Numbered from the stretch's first letter, positions 16,236 to 27,109 are shown. The stretch is 64,000 bases of DNA from Caulobacterales bacterium RIFCSPHIGHO2_01_FULL_70_19 (GCA_001794825.1 MGLK01000012.1:16476-80475); one strand, 5' to 3'. The notes: generated by a model from the sequence alone, not told the origin. Made by a program: numbers and translations.

Positions 16236-16867
16236 GCTACGCGGCCAAGGAAGTGTTCCTCACCGTGCAGGGGGAGGGCGGCCAGGCGGGCCGTCCGGCC
16301 GTATTCCTGCGCTTCGCCGGCTGCAACCTGTGGAACGGTCTGGAGCGGGACCGCGGGTCGGCGGTGTGCAGCTTCTGCGACACCGATTTCGTCGGGACCG
16401 ACGGGGACGGCGGCGGCCGGTTCGCGACCGCCGACGCCCTTGCCGATCACGTCGCCTCCATGTGGCGGGGCCGCGAGGGCGATCCGAAGCTGGTCGTCTG
16501 CACCGGCGGCGAGCCCCTGCTGCAGCTCGATCCGCCGCTGATCGAGGCGCTGCATGGCCGCGGCTTCGAGATCGCCGTCGAATCCAACGGCACGATCGCC
16601 GCGCCGCCGGGGATCGACTGGATCTGCGTCAGTCCCAAGGCCGACGCGCCGGTGGTGCAGACCTCGGGCCAGGAACTGAAGCTGGTGTTTCCGCAGGCGC
16701 TGGCCATGCCGGAGCGGTTCGAGGGGATGGCCTTCGAGCGGTTCTGGCTGCAGCCCATGGACGGCCCCGACCGACAGGCCAACACCGCCGCCGCCATAGA
16801 CTACTGCCTCGCCCACCCCAAATGGCGCCTCAGCGTCCAGACCCACAAGTACATCGGCGTCCGCTAA
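16232..16867 (+). CDS. queE: 7-carboxy-7-deazaguanine synthase (radical SAM)
   Basis: 211 residues. It converts 6-carboxytetrahydropterin to 7-carboxy-7-deazaguanine by a radical SAM ring contraction. The iron-sulfur motif is the expanded CX14CX2C form (CNLWNG through VCSFCDTDF), known for one QueE subtype, rather than CX3CX2[12 protein letters not shown] (GGEP) binds [12 protein letters not shown] and [10 protein letters not shown] near the C-terminus are family features. The ATG overlaps the queC stop and the stop overlaps the queD start (TAATG), so all three are translationally coupled. Confidence 0.96.
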   Translation: MSYAAKEVFLTVQGEGGQAGRPAVFLRFAGCNLWNGLERDRGSAVCSFCDTDFVGTDGDGGGRFATADALADHVASMWRGREGDPKLVVCTGGEPLLQLDPPLIEALHGRGFEIAVESNGTIAAPPGIDWICVSPKADAPVVQTSGQELKLVFPQALAMPERFEGMAFERFWLQPMDGPDRQANTAAAIDYCLAHPKWRLSVQTHKYIGVR

Positions 16868-17235
16868 TGCCCGTCTTCGAGATCACCAAGCAGGCCACCT
16901 TCGACGCGGCCCATCACTTCCCGAACGAGCCGGAAGGCAGCATCTACCGCCGCCTCCACGGCCATTCCTTCACGGTCGAGGCGACGGTGCGATCCGAAAC
17001 CCTCGACGCCGAGCACGGCTGGGTGGCCGACCTGGGCGCTCTCGACCGCGCCCTGCGCGCGGCCGCGGAGGAGCTGGACCACGGCCTGCTGAACGAGAAG
17101 CCGGGCCTTGAGCTGCCGTCGCTGGAGAACCTGTGCCTGTGGTTCGCCGCCCGATTGAAGCCCGAATGGCCGGGACTGTGCCGCATCCAGGTGGCGCGGC
17201 CGACGATCAACGAGCGCTGCGTGCTGACGCTGTGA
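16867..17235 (+). CDS. queD: 6-carboxy-5,6,7,8-tetrahydropterin synthase-like (QueD)
   Basis: 122 residues. It supplies 6-carboxytetrahydropterin from 7,8-dihydroneopterin triphosphate. The zinc histidines are present (FDAAHHFP near 15 and LHGHSF near 31-33), as are the Asp-His of the active site (ELDHGLLNE) and a C-terminal Glu (PTINERCVL). The catalytic Cys, normally four residues before HGH, is replaced by Tyr (IYRRLHGH). Length matches QueD. The position in the queC-queE-queD operon supports the role despite the change. Its stop overlaps the next start (GTGA). Confidence 0.93.
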   Translation: MPVFEITKQATFDAAHHFPNEPEGSIYRRLHGHSFTVEATVRSETLDAEHGWVADLGALDRALRAAAEELDHGLLNEKPGLELPSLENLCLWFAARLKPEWPGLCRIQVARPTINERCVLTL

Positions 17236-17702
17236 TCGCGATCCGCCCCTACCGGGACACGGACGCGGGCGCGCTGGCCGAGGTGTTCGAGCGGGCGGTG
17301 CGCGGCATCGGCCCGCGCGACTATTCGCCGGCCCAGATCGATGCGTGGATCGGGCGGGAGCCGAGGGAGGCGCGGTTCCGCGCGAAGATGGCCGACGGCC
17401 GTCGCTGCTGGGTGGCGACCGACGACGCCGGGCGCGTGATCGCCTTCGTCGATCTGGAAGCGGACGGCCACATCGACTTCCTCTTCGCCGACCCTGATGT
17501 GGCGGGGCAGGGCGTCGCCGCGCGGCTGGTCGACAGACTGGAGGCGACGGCCCGCGAGGCCGGCATGACGCGGCTGTACGTGGAGGCCAGCGAGGCGGCC
17601 CGGCGCTTCTTCCTCAAGCGCGGCTACACGGTGCAGGGGCGGCGGGATTTCGAGATCGGCGGCGTGGCCATCCACAACTACGCCATGGAACGGACGCTCT
17701 AG
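17232..17702 (+). CDS. GNAT-family N-acetyltransferase
   Basis: 156 residues from a GTG that overlaps the queD stop. The acetyl-CoA binding signature is FADPDVAGQGVAARLVDRLE (residues 86-105), preceded by VIAFVDLEADGHIDFLF and followed by LYVEASEAARRFFLKRGY, as in small-molecule or peptide acetyltransferases. The coupling to queD suggests co-expression with preQ0 synthesis, but no GNAT step is known in that pathway, so the link may only be positional. Its TAG shares the CTAG tetranucleotide with the stop of the convergent lipoprotein gene. Confidence 0.9.
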   Translation: MIAIRPYRDTDAGALAEVFERAVRGIGPRDYSPAQIDAWIGREPREARFRAKMADGRRCWVATDDAGRVIAFVDLEADGHIDFLFADPDVAGQGVAARLVDRLEATAREAGMTRLYVEASEAARRFFLKRGYTVQGRRDFEIGGVAIHNYAMERTL

Positions 17703-17971
17703 CAGTCGCGACCCTGACGCTGGCGCTGTTCGCAGCGGCGTTGTTCCCGCTCCCACTCGCGCTGCTCGCGTTCGCGTCGGGCACGGGTTTCCTCGTCCGA
17801 GGTAGTGACGGCGTCGACCCCGGCCCCGACCACGGCGCCGGTGGCCTTGGCGGCGCCGCCGACGACGGCTCCCGTCGTCCCGACCACGGCGCCGACCAGG
17901 CAACCCTGCAGCATCAACGCGCCGCCTGCGAGGGCGGCGGCGGACATGAGTCTTCGGGCAGTCGAGGTCAT
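17699..17971 (-). CDS. Small lipoprotein with glycine zipper and charged tail
   Basis: 90 residues. The signal MTSTARRLMSAAALAGGALMLQGC gives Cys24 as the lipidation site. A Gly/Val/Ala-rich helix (GAVVGTTGAVVGGAAKATG) follows, then an Arg/Glu-rich coiled-coil-like tail (RARREREQREWEREQRR) ending in a Cys. This resembles other small Caulobacterales lipoproteins of unknown function. It is convergent with the acetyltransferase gene and shares a CTAG stop overlap. Confidence 0.75.
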   Translation of the reverse strand: MTSTARRLMSAAALAGGALMLQGCLVGAVVGTTGAVVGGAAKATGAVVGAGVDAVTTSDEETRARREREQREWEREQRRCEQRQRQGRDC

Positions 17972-18045
17972 GGGGCGCTCTCCGAACGCCGCAGGGTTAA
18001 CCGCCAAAGATGAACGCCGTCTGACCCGAGGCGCGCGAACCGGAT

Positions 18046-18276
18046 TCAGTCGCTGTCGGAGTCGTCCTCGTTGGCGATGACTGCAATGGCCGTGAAGCCG
18101 GCCACGAACAGGATGCCGAAGGGCAGACCCGCGATCTGCGCGCCCGCCGGCGCGCCGGTTTCGGTGACGTCCTGGCCCAGGCGGTCCTGCACCCGGGGAG
18201 CCGCGCTGTTGGCGGCGACGGCCTGGCTGGCGACCAGCAACAGACCAGCGGTGAGGGCGACAAGCGTTTTCTTCAT
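18046..18276 (-). CDS. Small exported membrane protein, unknown
   Basis: 76 residues. Signal peptide MKKTLVALTAGLLLVASQ-AVA, then a polar segment and one hydrophobic helix (GLPFGILFVAGFTAIAVIA) ending in an acidic tail (NEDDSDSD). GGAGGATCCC lies right before the ATG. A possible EcfG-type promoter sits upstream. The lipoprotein gene follows on the same strand. No recognised domain. Confidence 0.75.
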   Translation of the reverse strand: MKKTLVALTAGLLLVASQAVAANSAAPRVQDRLGQDVTETGAPAGAQIAGLPFGILFVAGFTAIAVIANEDDSDSD

Positions 18277-18304
18277 GGGATCCTCCGACGCGACGAGGCC
18301 ATGG

Positions 18305-18329
18305 AACGCCCAAGCTGCCCGGAGGTTGC
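18305..18329 (-). promoter_or_regulatory. Candidate EcfG-type promoter
   Basis: Read on the minus strand: GCAAC, 16 bases, CGTT, one mismatch from GGAAC-N16-CGTT. It lies 28 bases before the start of the 18276 gene. Confidence 0.35.
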
Positions 18330-18346
18330 ATGCGCCAGACGGAATG

Positions 18347-18423
18347 TGGTGGGCGGCGAGGGGTTCGAACCCCCGACCCCCTCGGTGTAAACGAGGTGCT
18401 CTGACCAGCTGAGCTAGCCGCCC
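18347..18423 (-). tRNA. tRNA-Val (anticodon TAC)
   Basis: On the minus strand the acceptor GGGCGGC pairs with GCCGCCC. The anticodon arm is CCTCG-TTTACAC-CGAGG, the T arm is GGGGG-TTCGAAC-CCC with its expected partner, and the encoded CCA is at 18347-18349. 77 bases. Confidence 0.97.
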
Positions 18424-18452
18424 GTCCGCGCCGACCGCGGCCCGCCTCCGGC

Positions 18453-21400
18453 CTAGAACCGGAAGCTGGCCCGCAGGAACAGCATGTAGCGCACGTAGTC
18501 GTCGATCATCTCGGCGTCGGCGCTCACCGACAGCATGCCCAGCTCGTTGCCGACGTTGAGCCGGAAGCCCACGATCGGGCCGCCGCCCTCGATGCTGTCC
18601 GGCGTCAGGGTGAAGTCCGGACCGCCCGAGCGGAAGCGGGCGATCGTCTCGCCCGGATCGACCGAGATGTTCTGGCGCCAGCCGACCCGCAGCTCGGGCT
18701 TCAGCCAGCTGTCCTCGCCCATGGCCATGCCGATGTTCACCGCCGCGGTGGCCGAGAACATGTGGCCGTCGCGGTCGTCGATCTCGAGATCGAAGCCGTC
18801 GCCGCCGCCTTCCTCGATGTGGCCGTCCTCGCTCAGCGAGAAATACTCGGCGTAGACTTCGGGGCGCACGCTGAAGCGGCCGAAGGTGCGCTCGTAGGAG
18901 GCGCCCCCGGCCGCAGCCAGGGTGAAGCCGTTCCAGTCCGAGGTGTTCGACAGGTTCAGCCCTGCGCCGACGAAGCGGCGTTCGGATTCGAACGTCGCGT
19001 AGCCGGCCGCGGCGCGGGCCCAGGTCGTCCAGTGCTGGCCCTGGGCGCGCCAGTACAGCCCCAGTTCGAGCAGGTTGGCCGACAGAACTTCCTCGGCTTC
19101 GGACTCGGGGTCCTCGAGATCCGAGGAGGTGAAGGCCACCGACAGGCCCATGGCCCCCAGACCCGAGCCGCGCTCCACGCCGCCCGCCACCCCGAAGCCT
19201 TCGGACCGGAACCCGTAGGTGTCGGTCTTGTCCTTGTCGGCGTAGAAGTTGATCTCCTGGATCCAGGCGCTGGTTTCGCCGGGCGCCGCAGTGGCGTTCC
19301 GCCCCGTCAGGGCGCGGGTGACGGCGTCCACCCCCGACGCCAGCGAGAGCAGCGGACCGCCGGAGTGCTCGGGCAGCAGCTGCTCGTACAGGTTGATGAA
19401 CTCCTCGCGGCCGGTCTGCTCAAGGAAGACGTTGCGCACCGAGGCGTCGCGGCCCAGGGCGCTGTAGAAGGCGTCGTACATCGCGGCCTCGACCGGGATC
19501 AGGCCGGCCTCGTCCGCGGTGCGCTGGCGGACGTCGGCGTAGACCACGCCGTTCGCCACGTCGGCTCCGCCCTCGACCACGTAGAGGTAGGGCGAGTTCT
19601 CCTGGAAGGACGTCAGGTCCAGATCGCCGATGTTGAGCGTGGCCGCATCGATCAGCGTGAAGCGCCCGGGCGCATCCAGCAGCGAGTTGAAGCGGACGCC
19701 CAGGCCGGCCCCGTCCGCCAGAGTGGCCGTTCCGGTGACGTTGAAGCCGCCCGCGGCGCCGTTCAGCGGGTCGAGACCGACGATCAGATTTCCGTCGCTC
19801 GCGACGTCAAGGCTGGAGATGGTGGTCGGCGCCCCCTGACGCGCCTCCAGGGTGCCGTTGACCACGCTGATCGCCAGGTCGCCGTCGCTGTCGGTGATCG
19901 CGCCCGCGAGCGTGCCGCCGCCGCGGATCTCGAGCCGGTCAGCGCCGGCGCCGAAGGAGACGTCGCCCAGAACGCGCCCGTTGCGAATGTCGAACACGTC
20001 CGCGCCGGAGCCGAACCGGACGTCGCCCACCACGATCGGCTCGCCCGAATCGGCGACGCCGTCGCCGTCGCTGTCCGGATCGGTGCTGGTCGGGGCCTTG
20101 GCGAGGGCGTTCTGAAGGAGGGTCACGCCGCTGGTGTTGGCCGAGACGTCGATGGCCACGGCTTCGCCGGCGCCGCCGTCGTCCGCCTGCACGATGGCCT
20201 GGATCGAGCCGTTGTTGACGATCGAGGTGAGCGTCCCGCTCAGGTCGAGGATCCCGGTCATGTCGGCGACGCTGCCGCCGGTGGAGGCGAGGATCGAGCC
20301 CGTGTTGGTGAGGCTGGGCAGGCTCGCGCCGCTGTCGACAAGGACGCCGACGCCTTGGCCGGCGACCTCGTCGGCGGAGATGCCGGCGGTGATGTTGCCC
20401 GAGTTCACCAGCGTCGGGGTCGAAGCGCCGGCGGCGAGATGCAGGGCTGTGGCGTCCGCCTCGAAGGCGAGGGCGGCGATGGCCCCGGCGTTGCGGATGC
20501 CGCCGTCGATGGTCACGGCCTGGCCGGCGTTGCCGCCAATCAGGACCGCCGTGGCGTCGTAGCCGTCGTAGACGCCCTGACCGGCGATCTGGCCGCGGTT
20601 GATGAAGCCGTAGGCCTCGTCTCCGGTCCCGGCGACCGCAAGAGTCACCGAACGCGACGCCGACCCGATCTGCACGGCGGGAGCCGAGCCGTAGGCGGTG
20701 ACCGCGGCCGTGCCCTCGGCGCCGTCCGGGATGCCGTCGCCGTCACGGTCCGAATCGGCCCGGTTGACGACGCCGTCGCCGTCGTCGTCCTCGTCGCCGT
20801 TCTTGACGCCGTCGCCGTCGGCGTCGCCGTCCACTCCGCCGGACCCGTAGCTGGGCGGGGCGTCGAAGATCAGCCCCTCTGCGATGTCGGCGGCGATCAG
20901 CACCGCCGGTCCGCCCTGCAGCATGTCTTCCGGCTCGAGTTCGTCGAGGAACAGGTTCAGACGGTCGTTGTCGGCGGTTTCGGTGTGATCCGCCGGCCGT
21001 ACGGGCGGCGCCGAGGTGTAGCGGAACCCGGTCGACATGACCGTCGAGCCGATCGCGACGCGCCCCCCGACGTCCCCTTCGACGGCCACGCCCACGGAGC
21101 CTTCGCCGCGCGTATTGATGTTGCCGACGATGTCTATGTCGCCGCTGACGCCGCCGGTGGTGCGGACGCCGTAGCTGTTGTTGCCCTGCACGGTGACGGC
21201 GCCGAAGACGTCGAGATTGCCGACCAGCGGCGCTTCCAGCGAAATCCCCGCCGAGTTGTGGCCGTCGACGTTGATCAGGCCGCCGGTGTCGAGCCGCACG
21301 TCGCCGGTCAGGGGCGCCGCGCCGACCAGGCGAATGCCGTACCGGTTGCTTCCGGTGGCCCAGGGGCCGTCCACGTCGCCGTCCTTGTCCGTGTCGAGGT

Positions 21401-21752
21401 CGTCGCCGGAATCGATATCGTCTAGGACGTTGATCTGCCCGGCGATCACCACGTCCGCCGTGTTGCCGCCGTTGATCAGCAGCCCGGTCGAACCGTTCGC
21501 CGAGTCCGACATGGAGATCGTGCTGTTGGTCTCCATGGTGAAGTCGTGGCTCGAATCCACGGTCACGGCCGTACCGCTGGCGATATTGATCGAGCCGCCG
21601 CCCGTCATCCGGATGCTGTCCGGACCGGACCCGGTCGCGTTCGAGGTCGTGATCGGCGTCGTCCGCGAGGTCGAGATCACCACTTCGGCCATGGCGCCGG
21701 ACGCCGCCATCAGGGGAGCGATCGCCACCGCGGTCGCGAGCAGAATACGCAT
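18453..21752 (-). CDS. Autotransporter with beta-barrel domain and calcium-type repeats
   Basis: 1099 residues. Signal peptide MRILLATAVAIAPLMAASGAMAEV. The passenger is a repetitive beta-helix-like region of short G-N-I-x-V and GNxxGV units. It carries Asp-rich calcium-binding type repeats: DTDKDGDVDGP near 121, a block of four (DGDADGDGVKNGDEDDDGD and onward) near 307-345, and DSDGDGVADSGE near 562. The last 280 residues form an autotransporter barrel ending in the required aromatic (RASFRF). The barrel would insert in the outer membrane and export the passenger. It may be an adhesin. No protease triad was seen. Transcribed alone, upstream of tRNA-Val. Confidence 0.92.
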   Translation of the reverse strand: MRILLATAVAIAPLMAASGAMAEVVISTSRTTPITTSNATGSGPDSIRMTGGGSINIASGTAVTVDSSHDFTMETNSTISMSDSANGSTGLLINGGNTADVVIAGQINVLDDIDSGDDLDTDKDGDVDGPWATGSNRYGIRLVGAAPLTGDVRLDTGGLINVDGHNSAGISLEAPLVGNLDVFGAVTVQGNNSYGVRTTGGVSGDIDIVGNINTRGEGSVGVAVEGDVGGRVAIGSTVMSTGFRYTSAPPVRPADHTETADNDRLNLFLDELEPEDMLQGGPAVLIAADIAEGLIFDAPPSYGSGGVDGDADGDGVKNGDEDDDGDGVVNRADSDRDGDGIPDGAEGTAAVTAYGSAPAVQIGSASRSVTLAVAGTGDEAYGFINRGQIAGQGVYDGYDATAVLIGGNAGQAVTIDGGIRNAGAIAALAFEADATALHLAAGASTPTLVNSGNITAGISADEVAGQGVGVLVDSGASLPSLTNTGSILASTGGSVADMTGILDLSGTLTSIVNNGSIQAIVQADDGGAGEAVAIDVSANTSGVTLLQNALAKAPTSTDPDSDGDGVADSGEPIVVGDVRFGSGADVFDIRNGRVLGDVSFGAGADRLEIRGGGTLAGAITDSDGDLAISVVNGTLEARQGAPTTISSLDVASDGNLIVGLDPLNGAAGGFNVTGTATLADGAGLGVRFNSLLDAPGRFTLIDAATLNIGDLDLTSFQENSPYLYVVEGGADVANGVVYADVRQRTADEAGLIPVEAAMYDAFYSALGRDASVRNVFLEQTGREEFINLYEQLLPEHSGGPLLSLASGVDAVTRALTGRNATAAPGETSAWIQEINFYADKDKTDTYGFRSEGFGVAGGVERGSGLGAMGLSVAFTSSDLEDPESEAEEVLSANLLELGLYWRAQGQHWTTWARAAAGYATFESERRFVGAGLNLSNTSDWNGFTLAAAGGASYERTFGRFSVRPEVYAEYFSLSEDGHIEEGGGDGFDLEIDDRDGHMFSATAAVNIGMAMGEDSWLKPELRVGWRQNISVDPGETIARFRSGGPDFTLTPDSIEGGGPIVGFRLNVGNELGMLSVSADAEMIDDYVRYMLFLRASFRF

Positions 21753-21917
21753 TCGGTAGAAACCCCTGTGGTCGACGCGCGCAGAGACGCCGGCGATCCT
21801 CTAACAGGGACCATGCCAGCCTGCCTCAAGTTTCTCGAATTTGAGGCGAATGCAAGGCCGAACGCCCCCTGACGCCGCGCGCCGCAGCTTCGCTATTGCC
21901 TGAGCTGCGAGCAAAGT

Positions 21918-21934
21918 GATATCAGTTCCATATC
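21918..21934 (+). promoter_or_regulatory. Short inverted repeat before the SPFH gene
   Basis: GATAT at 21918-21922 and ATATC at 21930-21934, with an internal GATATC. It lies 17 bases before the ATG, overlaps the likely promoter, and could be an operator for the downstream Arc-like protein. Confidence 0.3.
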
Positions 21935-21950
21935 GACAACGGAGGGGGCC

Positions 21951-22841
21951 ATGACCCAGACGCCGACCACCCATTCCCGATCCGCCGAGCGTCCCGCGCG
22001 GACCGCCAACGGCATTCTGATGCTGCTGCTCGGCCTGCTGCTTCTCGTGGGCGGTCCGATCGGCGTCGCCCAGGATCCGCAGAACGCTTTCGTCGTCGTC
22101 GCGGGCGTTCTGACGGGCGTCGTCGGTCTGCTGTTGCTGTGCGGGCTCTACTCGCTTCAGCCCAACGAGGGCATGGCCATCCTGCTGTTCGGCGACTACC
22201 GCGGCACCGACCGGAAGACCGGGCTGCGCTGGGTCCTGCCGTGGTACAGCCGCAAGAAGATCAGCCTGCGCGTCCGCAACCTGACCAGCGACAAGCTCAA
22301 GGTGAACGACAAGCGCGGCAACCCGATCGAGATCGCCGCGAACGTGGTCTGGCGAGTCGAGGATTCGGCCCAGGCCCTGTTCGACGTCGACGACTATCAG
22401 GCCTTCGTGAACATCCAGGTCGACACGGGTCTGCGCGACCTGGCCTCCCACTACGCCTACGATCATGGCGAGGAGCACGAGCTGACGCTTCGCGCCGATG
22501 CGGAGGAGGTCGCGGCCAGGCTTCGGGAGGAACTGTCCGGTCGGGTCAAGGTGGCCGGGGTCGTGGTCGACGAGGCGCGGCTGGCCCACCTGGCCTATGC
22601 GCCCGAGATCGCCAGCGCCATGCTCAAGCGCCAGCAGGCCGAGGCCGTCCTGGCCGCCCGACGGCTGATCGTGAAGGGCGCCGTCGGCATGGTCGAGACG
22701 GCCCTGCTGGACCTCGGCGAGCGCGAGGTCGTGGAGCTGGACGAGGACCGCAAGGCGGCCATGGTCTCCAACCTGCTGGTCGTGCTGTGCGCCGACCGCG
22801 AGGCGCAGCCCGTGGTCAACACCGGTACCCTGTACGGCTGA
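21951..22841 (+). CDS. SPFH (band 7/prohibitin) membrane protein
   Basis: 296 residues. Two hydrophobic helices at the N-terminus (about residues 21-43 and 46-68) are followed by an SPFH domain: LQPNEGMAILLFGDYRGTDR, RVRNLTSDKLKVNDKRGNP, IEIAANVVWRVEDSAQALF and the coiled-coil part with MLKRQQAEAVLAARR. Such proteins form ring-like membrane scaffolds and modulate proteases or membrane order. ACGGAGGGGG precedes the ATG. The stop overlaps the ATG of an Arc-like gene, a partnership seen repeatedly around SPFH proteins in proteobacteria. Confidence 0.9.
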   Translation: MTQTPTTHSRSAERPARTANGILMLLLGLLLLVGGPIGVAQDPQNAFVVVAGVLTGVVGLLLLCGLYSLQPNEGMAILLFGDYRGTDRKTGLRWVLPWYSRKKISLRVRNLTSDKLKVNDKRGNPIEIAANVVWRVEDSAQALFDVDDYQAFVNIQVDTGLRDLASHYAYDHGEEHELTLRADAEEVAARLREELSGRVKVAGVVVDEARLAHLAYAPEIASAMLKRQQAEAVLAARRLIVKGAVGMVETALLDLGEREVVELDEDRKAAMVSNLLVVLCADREAQPVVNTGTLYG

Positions 22842-23026
22842 TGGCGGGACGGCCCCGCAAGCCCTTCCTGATGCGCGCCTCTCCGGGGGTGATGGCGGCG
22901 GTCGAGAAATTGGCCGCCGCCGAACTGCGCTCGGTCAACGCCCAGCTGGAGATTCTCCTGCGCGAGGCGCTCGCCCGCCGCGGCGTGTGCGCGCACGCGG
23001 ACGATCCGGACGCGGACGGCGCTTGA
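22841..23026 (+). CDS. Arc-like ribbon-helix-helix DNA-binding protein
   Basis: 61 residues, start overlapping the SPFH stop (TGATG). After a basic arm (MAGRPRKPFLMRASPGV) comes the Arc-type helix pair (MAAVEKLAAAELRSVNAQLEI and LLREALARRGV), the hallmark being RSVNAQLEILLREAL. It should dimerise and bind an operator; the short inverted repeat at 21918 is a candidate. Tail acidic (DDPDADGA). Confidence 0.8.
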   Translation: MAGRPRKPFLMRASPGVMAAVEKLAAAELRSVNAQLEILLREALARRGVCAHADDPDADGA

Positions 23027-23057
23027 GCTTTGCCTTGCCCGGCGCTACGGCGCCGAG

Positions 23058-24410
23058 ATGGTGAAGTCTCACATGTCCCGGGTTCGCAAGGCCCGCCGCA
23101 TCCACAAGCGGGTCCAGCGCGTTGGCAGGGCCAACATCAGCGCGACGGAGCGGGAACTCATGAACCTGGCGGGGCTGGAGGTGCAGGAAGGCGAGTTGCG
23201 CCTCATTCCGGGCTGGGACGAGGAGGTGTCGGAAACGCTGAAGGCCACCAAGGCGGCGGCCGAGGACCCGCGCACCCGCTTCGTCGACACCACCATGCTG
23301 TATGCGCCCAAGTCAGGCGGGGTGAAGCGCTACCTCCTGTCGAAGAAGGCCTGGCTGGAAGCGAACCGCCCGGGCGTCGCCCACACGCTGGTGGTGCCCG
23401 GCGCCCACCACAAGGCCGGGCCGGACGGGATCGTGCACCTGCACGCCGCCAAGCTGCCGTTCGGCGACGGCTATCGCTGGCCGACGTCCGTGCGCCGCTG
23501 GGGCGCCTGGGTCGCCTCCCTGAACCCGTCGCTGATCGAGGCCGGCGACCCCTACACCCCCGGGCAGGGCGCCCTAGAGGCGGGACAGCGAGCCGGCTGC
23601 CCGGTGGTCGGCTTCTGCCACTCCGATCCGGCCGGACTCGCGGCGCTGCACTTCGGTGAATGGGCCAAGAAGCCGGTCGAGAAGCGCTGGGCCCGGCTGT
23701 TCGGCCAGTTCGACCGGGTGATCTCGCCCAGCCGCTACATAGCCCGCCGGCTGGAGGAGGCCGGCATCCGGGACATCGTGATCCAGCCGCTGGGGGTCGA
23801 GGTCGACACCTTCCACCCGGACCGGCGCGACCGCGACTGGCTGCTGAAGAAGCTGGGACTGCCGGCCTCGGCGCGGCTCCTGTGCTTCGCGGGCCGGCCG
23901 GCCCGCGAGAAGAACATCGATCTGCTGATCGAGGCGGTGCAGCGGCTCGGCGATCCCTACCATCTGGTGCTGGTCGGCGCGGGGCAGGGGCTGCCGGCCG
24001 AGGAGCGGGTCATCTCGCTGCCCTACGAGGCCAATCCGAAGGCGGTGGCCCGCATCATCGCCAGTTGCGACGCCTTCGTGCACGCCAACGACAAGGAGCC
24101 CTTCGGCCTGATCGTGCTGGAGGCCATGGCCTGCGGCCGGCCGGTGGTGGGCGTGAACGCCGGCGGCGTGAAGGAGACGGTCGACGAGACCGTCGGCCAG
24201 CTGTCGCCGTCCACCGATCCGCGCGACTACGCCGCCGCCGTGGAGGCCCTGTTCGCCCGCGACATCGAGGCGGTGGGCGCCGCAGCCCGGCAGAAGGCCG
24301 TCGACCGCTTCGCCTGGGGCCGGGTCTTTGAGGACCTGTGCATGACCTACGCCGACGTCAGCGGCCACCGCGCCTTCGTCGAGCCCCCCGGGGTTTCGGT
24401 CGAGCACTGA
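23058..24410 (+). CDS. Glycosyltransferase family 4 (group 1)
   Basis: 450 residues from the first in-frame ATG. The conserved part starts near residue 76 (FVDTTMLYAPKSGGVKRYL). The C-terminal nucleotide-sugar domain has LLCFAGRPAREKNIDLLIEA, LVGAGQG, and NDKEPFGLIVLEAMACGRP with the EX7E-type pair. The first 75 residues (basic MSRVRKARRIHKRVQR, then a charged region) are unusual; an internal start such as the ATG at 23073 or 23295 is possible. Probably a cytosolic or membrane-associated enzyme of surface polysaccharide synthesis. Confidence 0.9.
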   Translation: MVKSHMSRVRKARRIHKRVQRVGRANISATERELMNLAGLEVQEGELRLIPGWDEEVSETLKATKAAAEDPRTRFVDTTMLYAPKSGGVKRYLLSKKAWLEANRPGVAHTLVVPGAHHKAGPDGIVHLHAAKLPFGDGYRWPTSVRRWGAWVASLNPSLIEAGDPYTPGQGALEAGQRAGCPVVGFCHSDPAGLAALHFGEWAKKPVEKRWARLFGQFDRVISPSRYIARRLEEAGIRDIVIQPLGVEVDTFHPDRRDRDWLLKKLGLPASARLLCFAGRPAREKNIDLLIEAVQRLGDPYHLVLVGAGQGLPAEERVISLPYEANPKAVARIIASCDAFVHANDKEPFGLIVLEAMACGRPVVGVNAGGVKETVDETVGQLSPSTDPRDYAAAVEALFARDIEAVGAAARQKAVDRFAWGRVFEDLCMTYADVSGHRAFVEPPGVSVEH

Positions 24411-24496
24411 CCAGCCGCCGCGGCGGCGATGACGGGAAGTTATCTTGCCTGCCGCGACGGCCCGCCGTAGCCGTTGCGGGAACGGGGAGAGATTCC

Positions 24497-25015
24497 ATGA
24501 AGCGCCTGCTGCTCGCGACCGCCGTGTCGCTGCTGACCGCCACGTCCGCGATGGCCCAGACGGTCTACATCGTCCGCCACGCCGAGAAGGTCGATGCGCC
24601 CGGAAACCCCGATCCGGCCCTCTCCGAGGCCGGCGAGACGCGCGCGGCCCTGCTGGCCGACGCCCTGCGCGAGGCCCATCCGGTGCTGGTCCTGACCAGC
24701 CCGTTGCAGCGGACCGTCCAGACCGCGGCGCCGACGGCGGACTATCATTCCGCGCCGTCGGAGGCCGTATCGCTGGAAGGCGGCGGCGCGGCCCACGTCG
24801 CGGCCACGGTCGCCCGCATTCGCGCCCTGCCGGCCGACGCCACGGTGCTGGTCGTGGGCCACAGCAACACCGTGCCGGCGATCGCGCGCGCCCTGGGCTA
24901 CGCCGAGGCGGCGGATATGCCGGAGTGCGAATACGACCGGATGACGGTGCTGCACCTGATGGACGGCCACGCCCATGGCGAGGTCAGGCGGTACGGGGCG
25001 GCGTCGACCTGCTGA
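24497..25015 (+). CDS. Exported histidine phosphatase family protein
   Basis: 172 residues. Signal peptide MKRLLLATAVSLLTATSAMAQ, then the phosphoglycerate-mutase-like RHA motif (VYIVRHAEKVDAPG) with the nucleophile His about residue 28, LTSPLQRTVQTA and the second His in VVGHSNTVPAIA. Periplasmic phosphohydrolase of unknown substrate; the canonical RHG is RHA here. GGGGAGAGATTCC precedes the ATG. Its TGA abuts the parE stop (TGATCA), the two genes being convergent. Confidence 0.88.
   Translation: MKRLLLATAVSLLTATSAMAQTVYIVRHAEKVDAPGNPDPALSEAGETRAALLADALREAHPVLVLTSPLQRTVQTAAPTADYHSAPSEAVSLEGGGAAHVAATVARIRALPADATVLVVGHSNTVPAIARALGYAEAADMPECEYDRMTVLHLMDGHAHGEVRRYGAASTC

Positions 25016-27109
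<2,094 letters not shown>

Noticed and set aside
18762-21425. An 887-codon open frame antisense to the autotransporter
   Set aside because: Composition of a shadow frame with no domain; the autotransporter has signal peptide and barrel.
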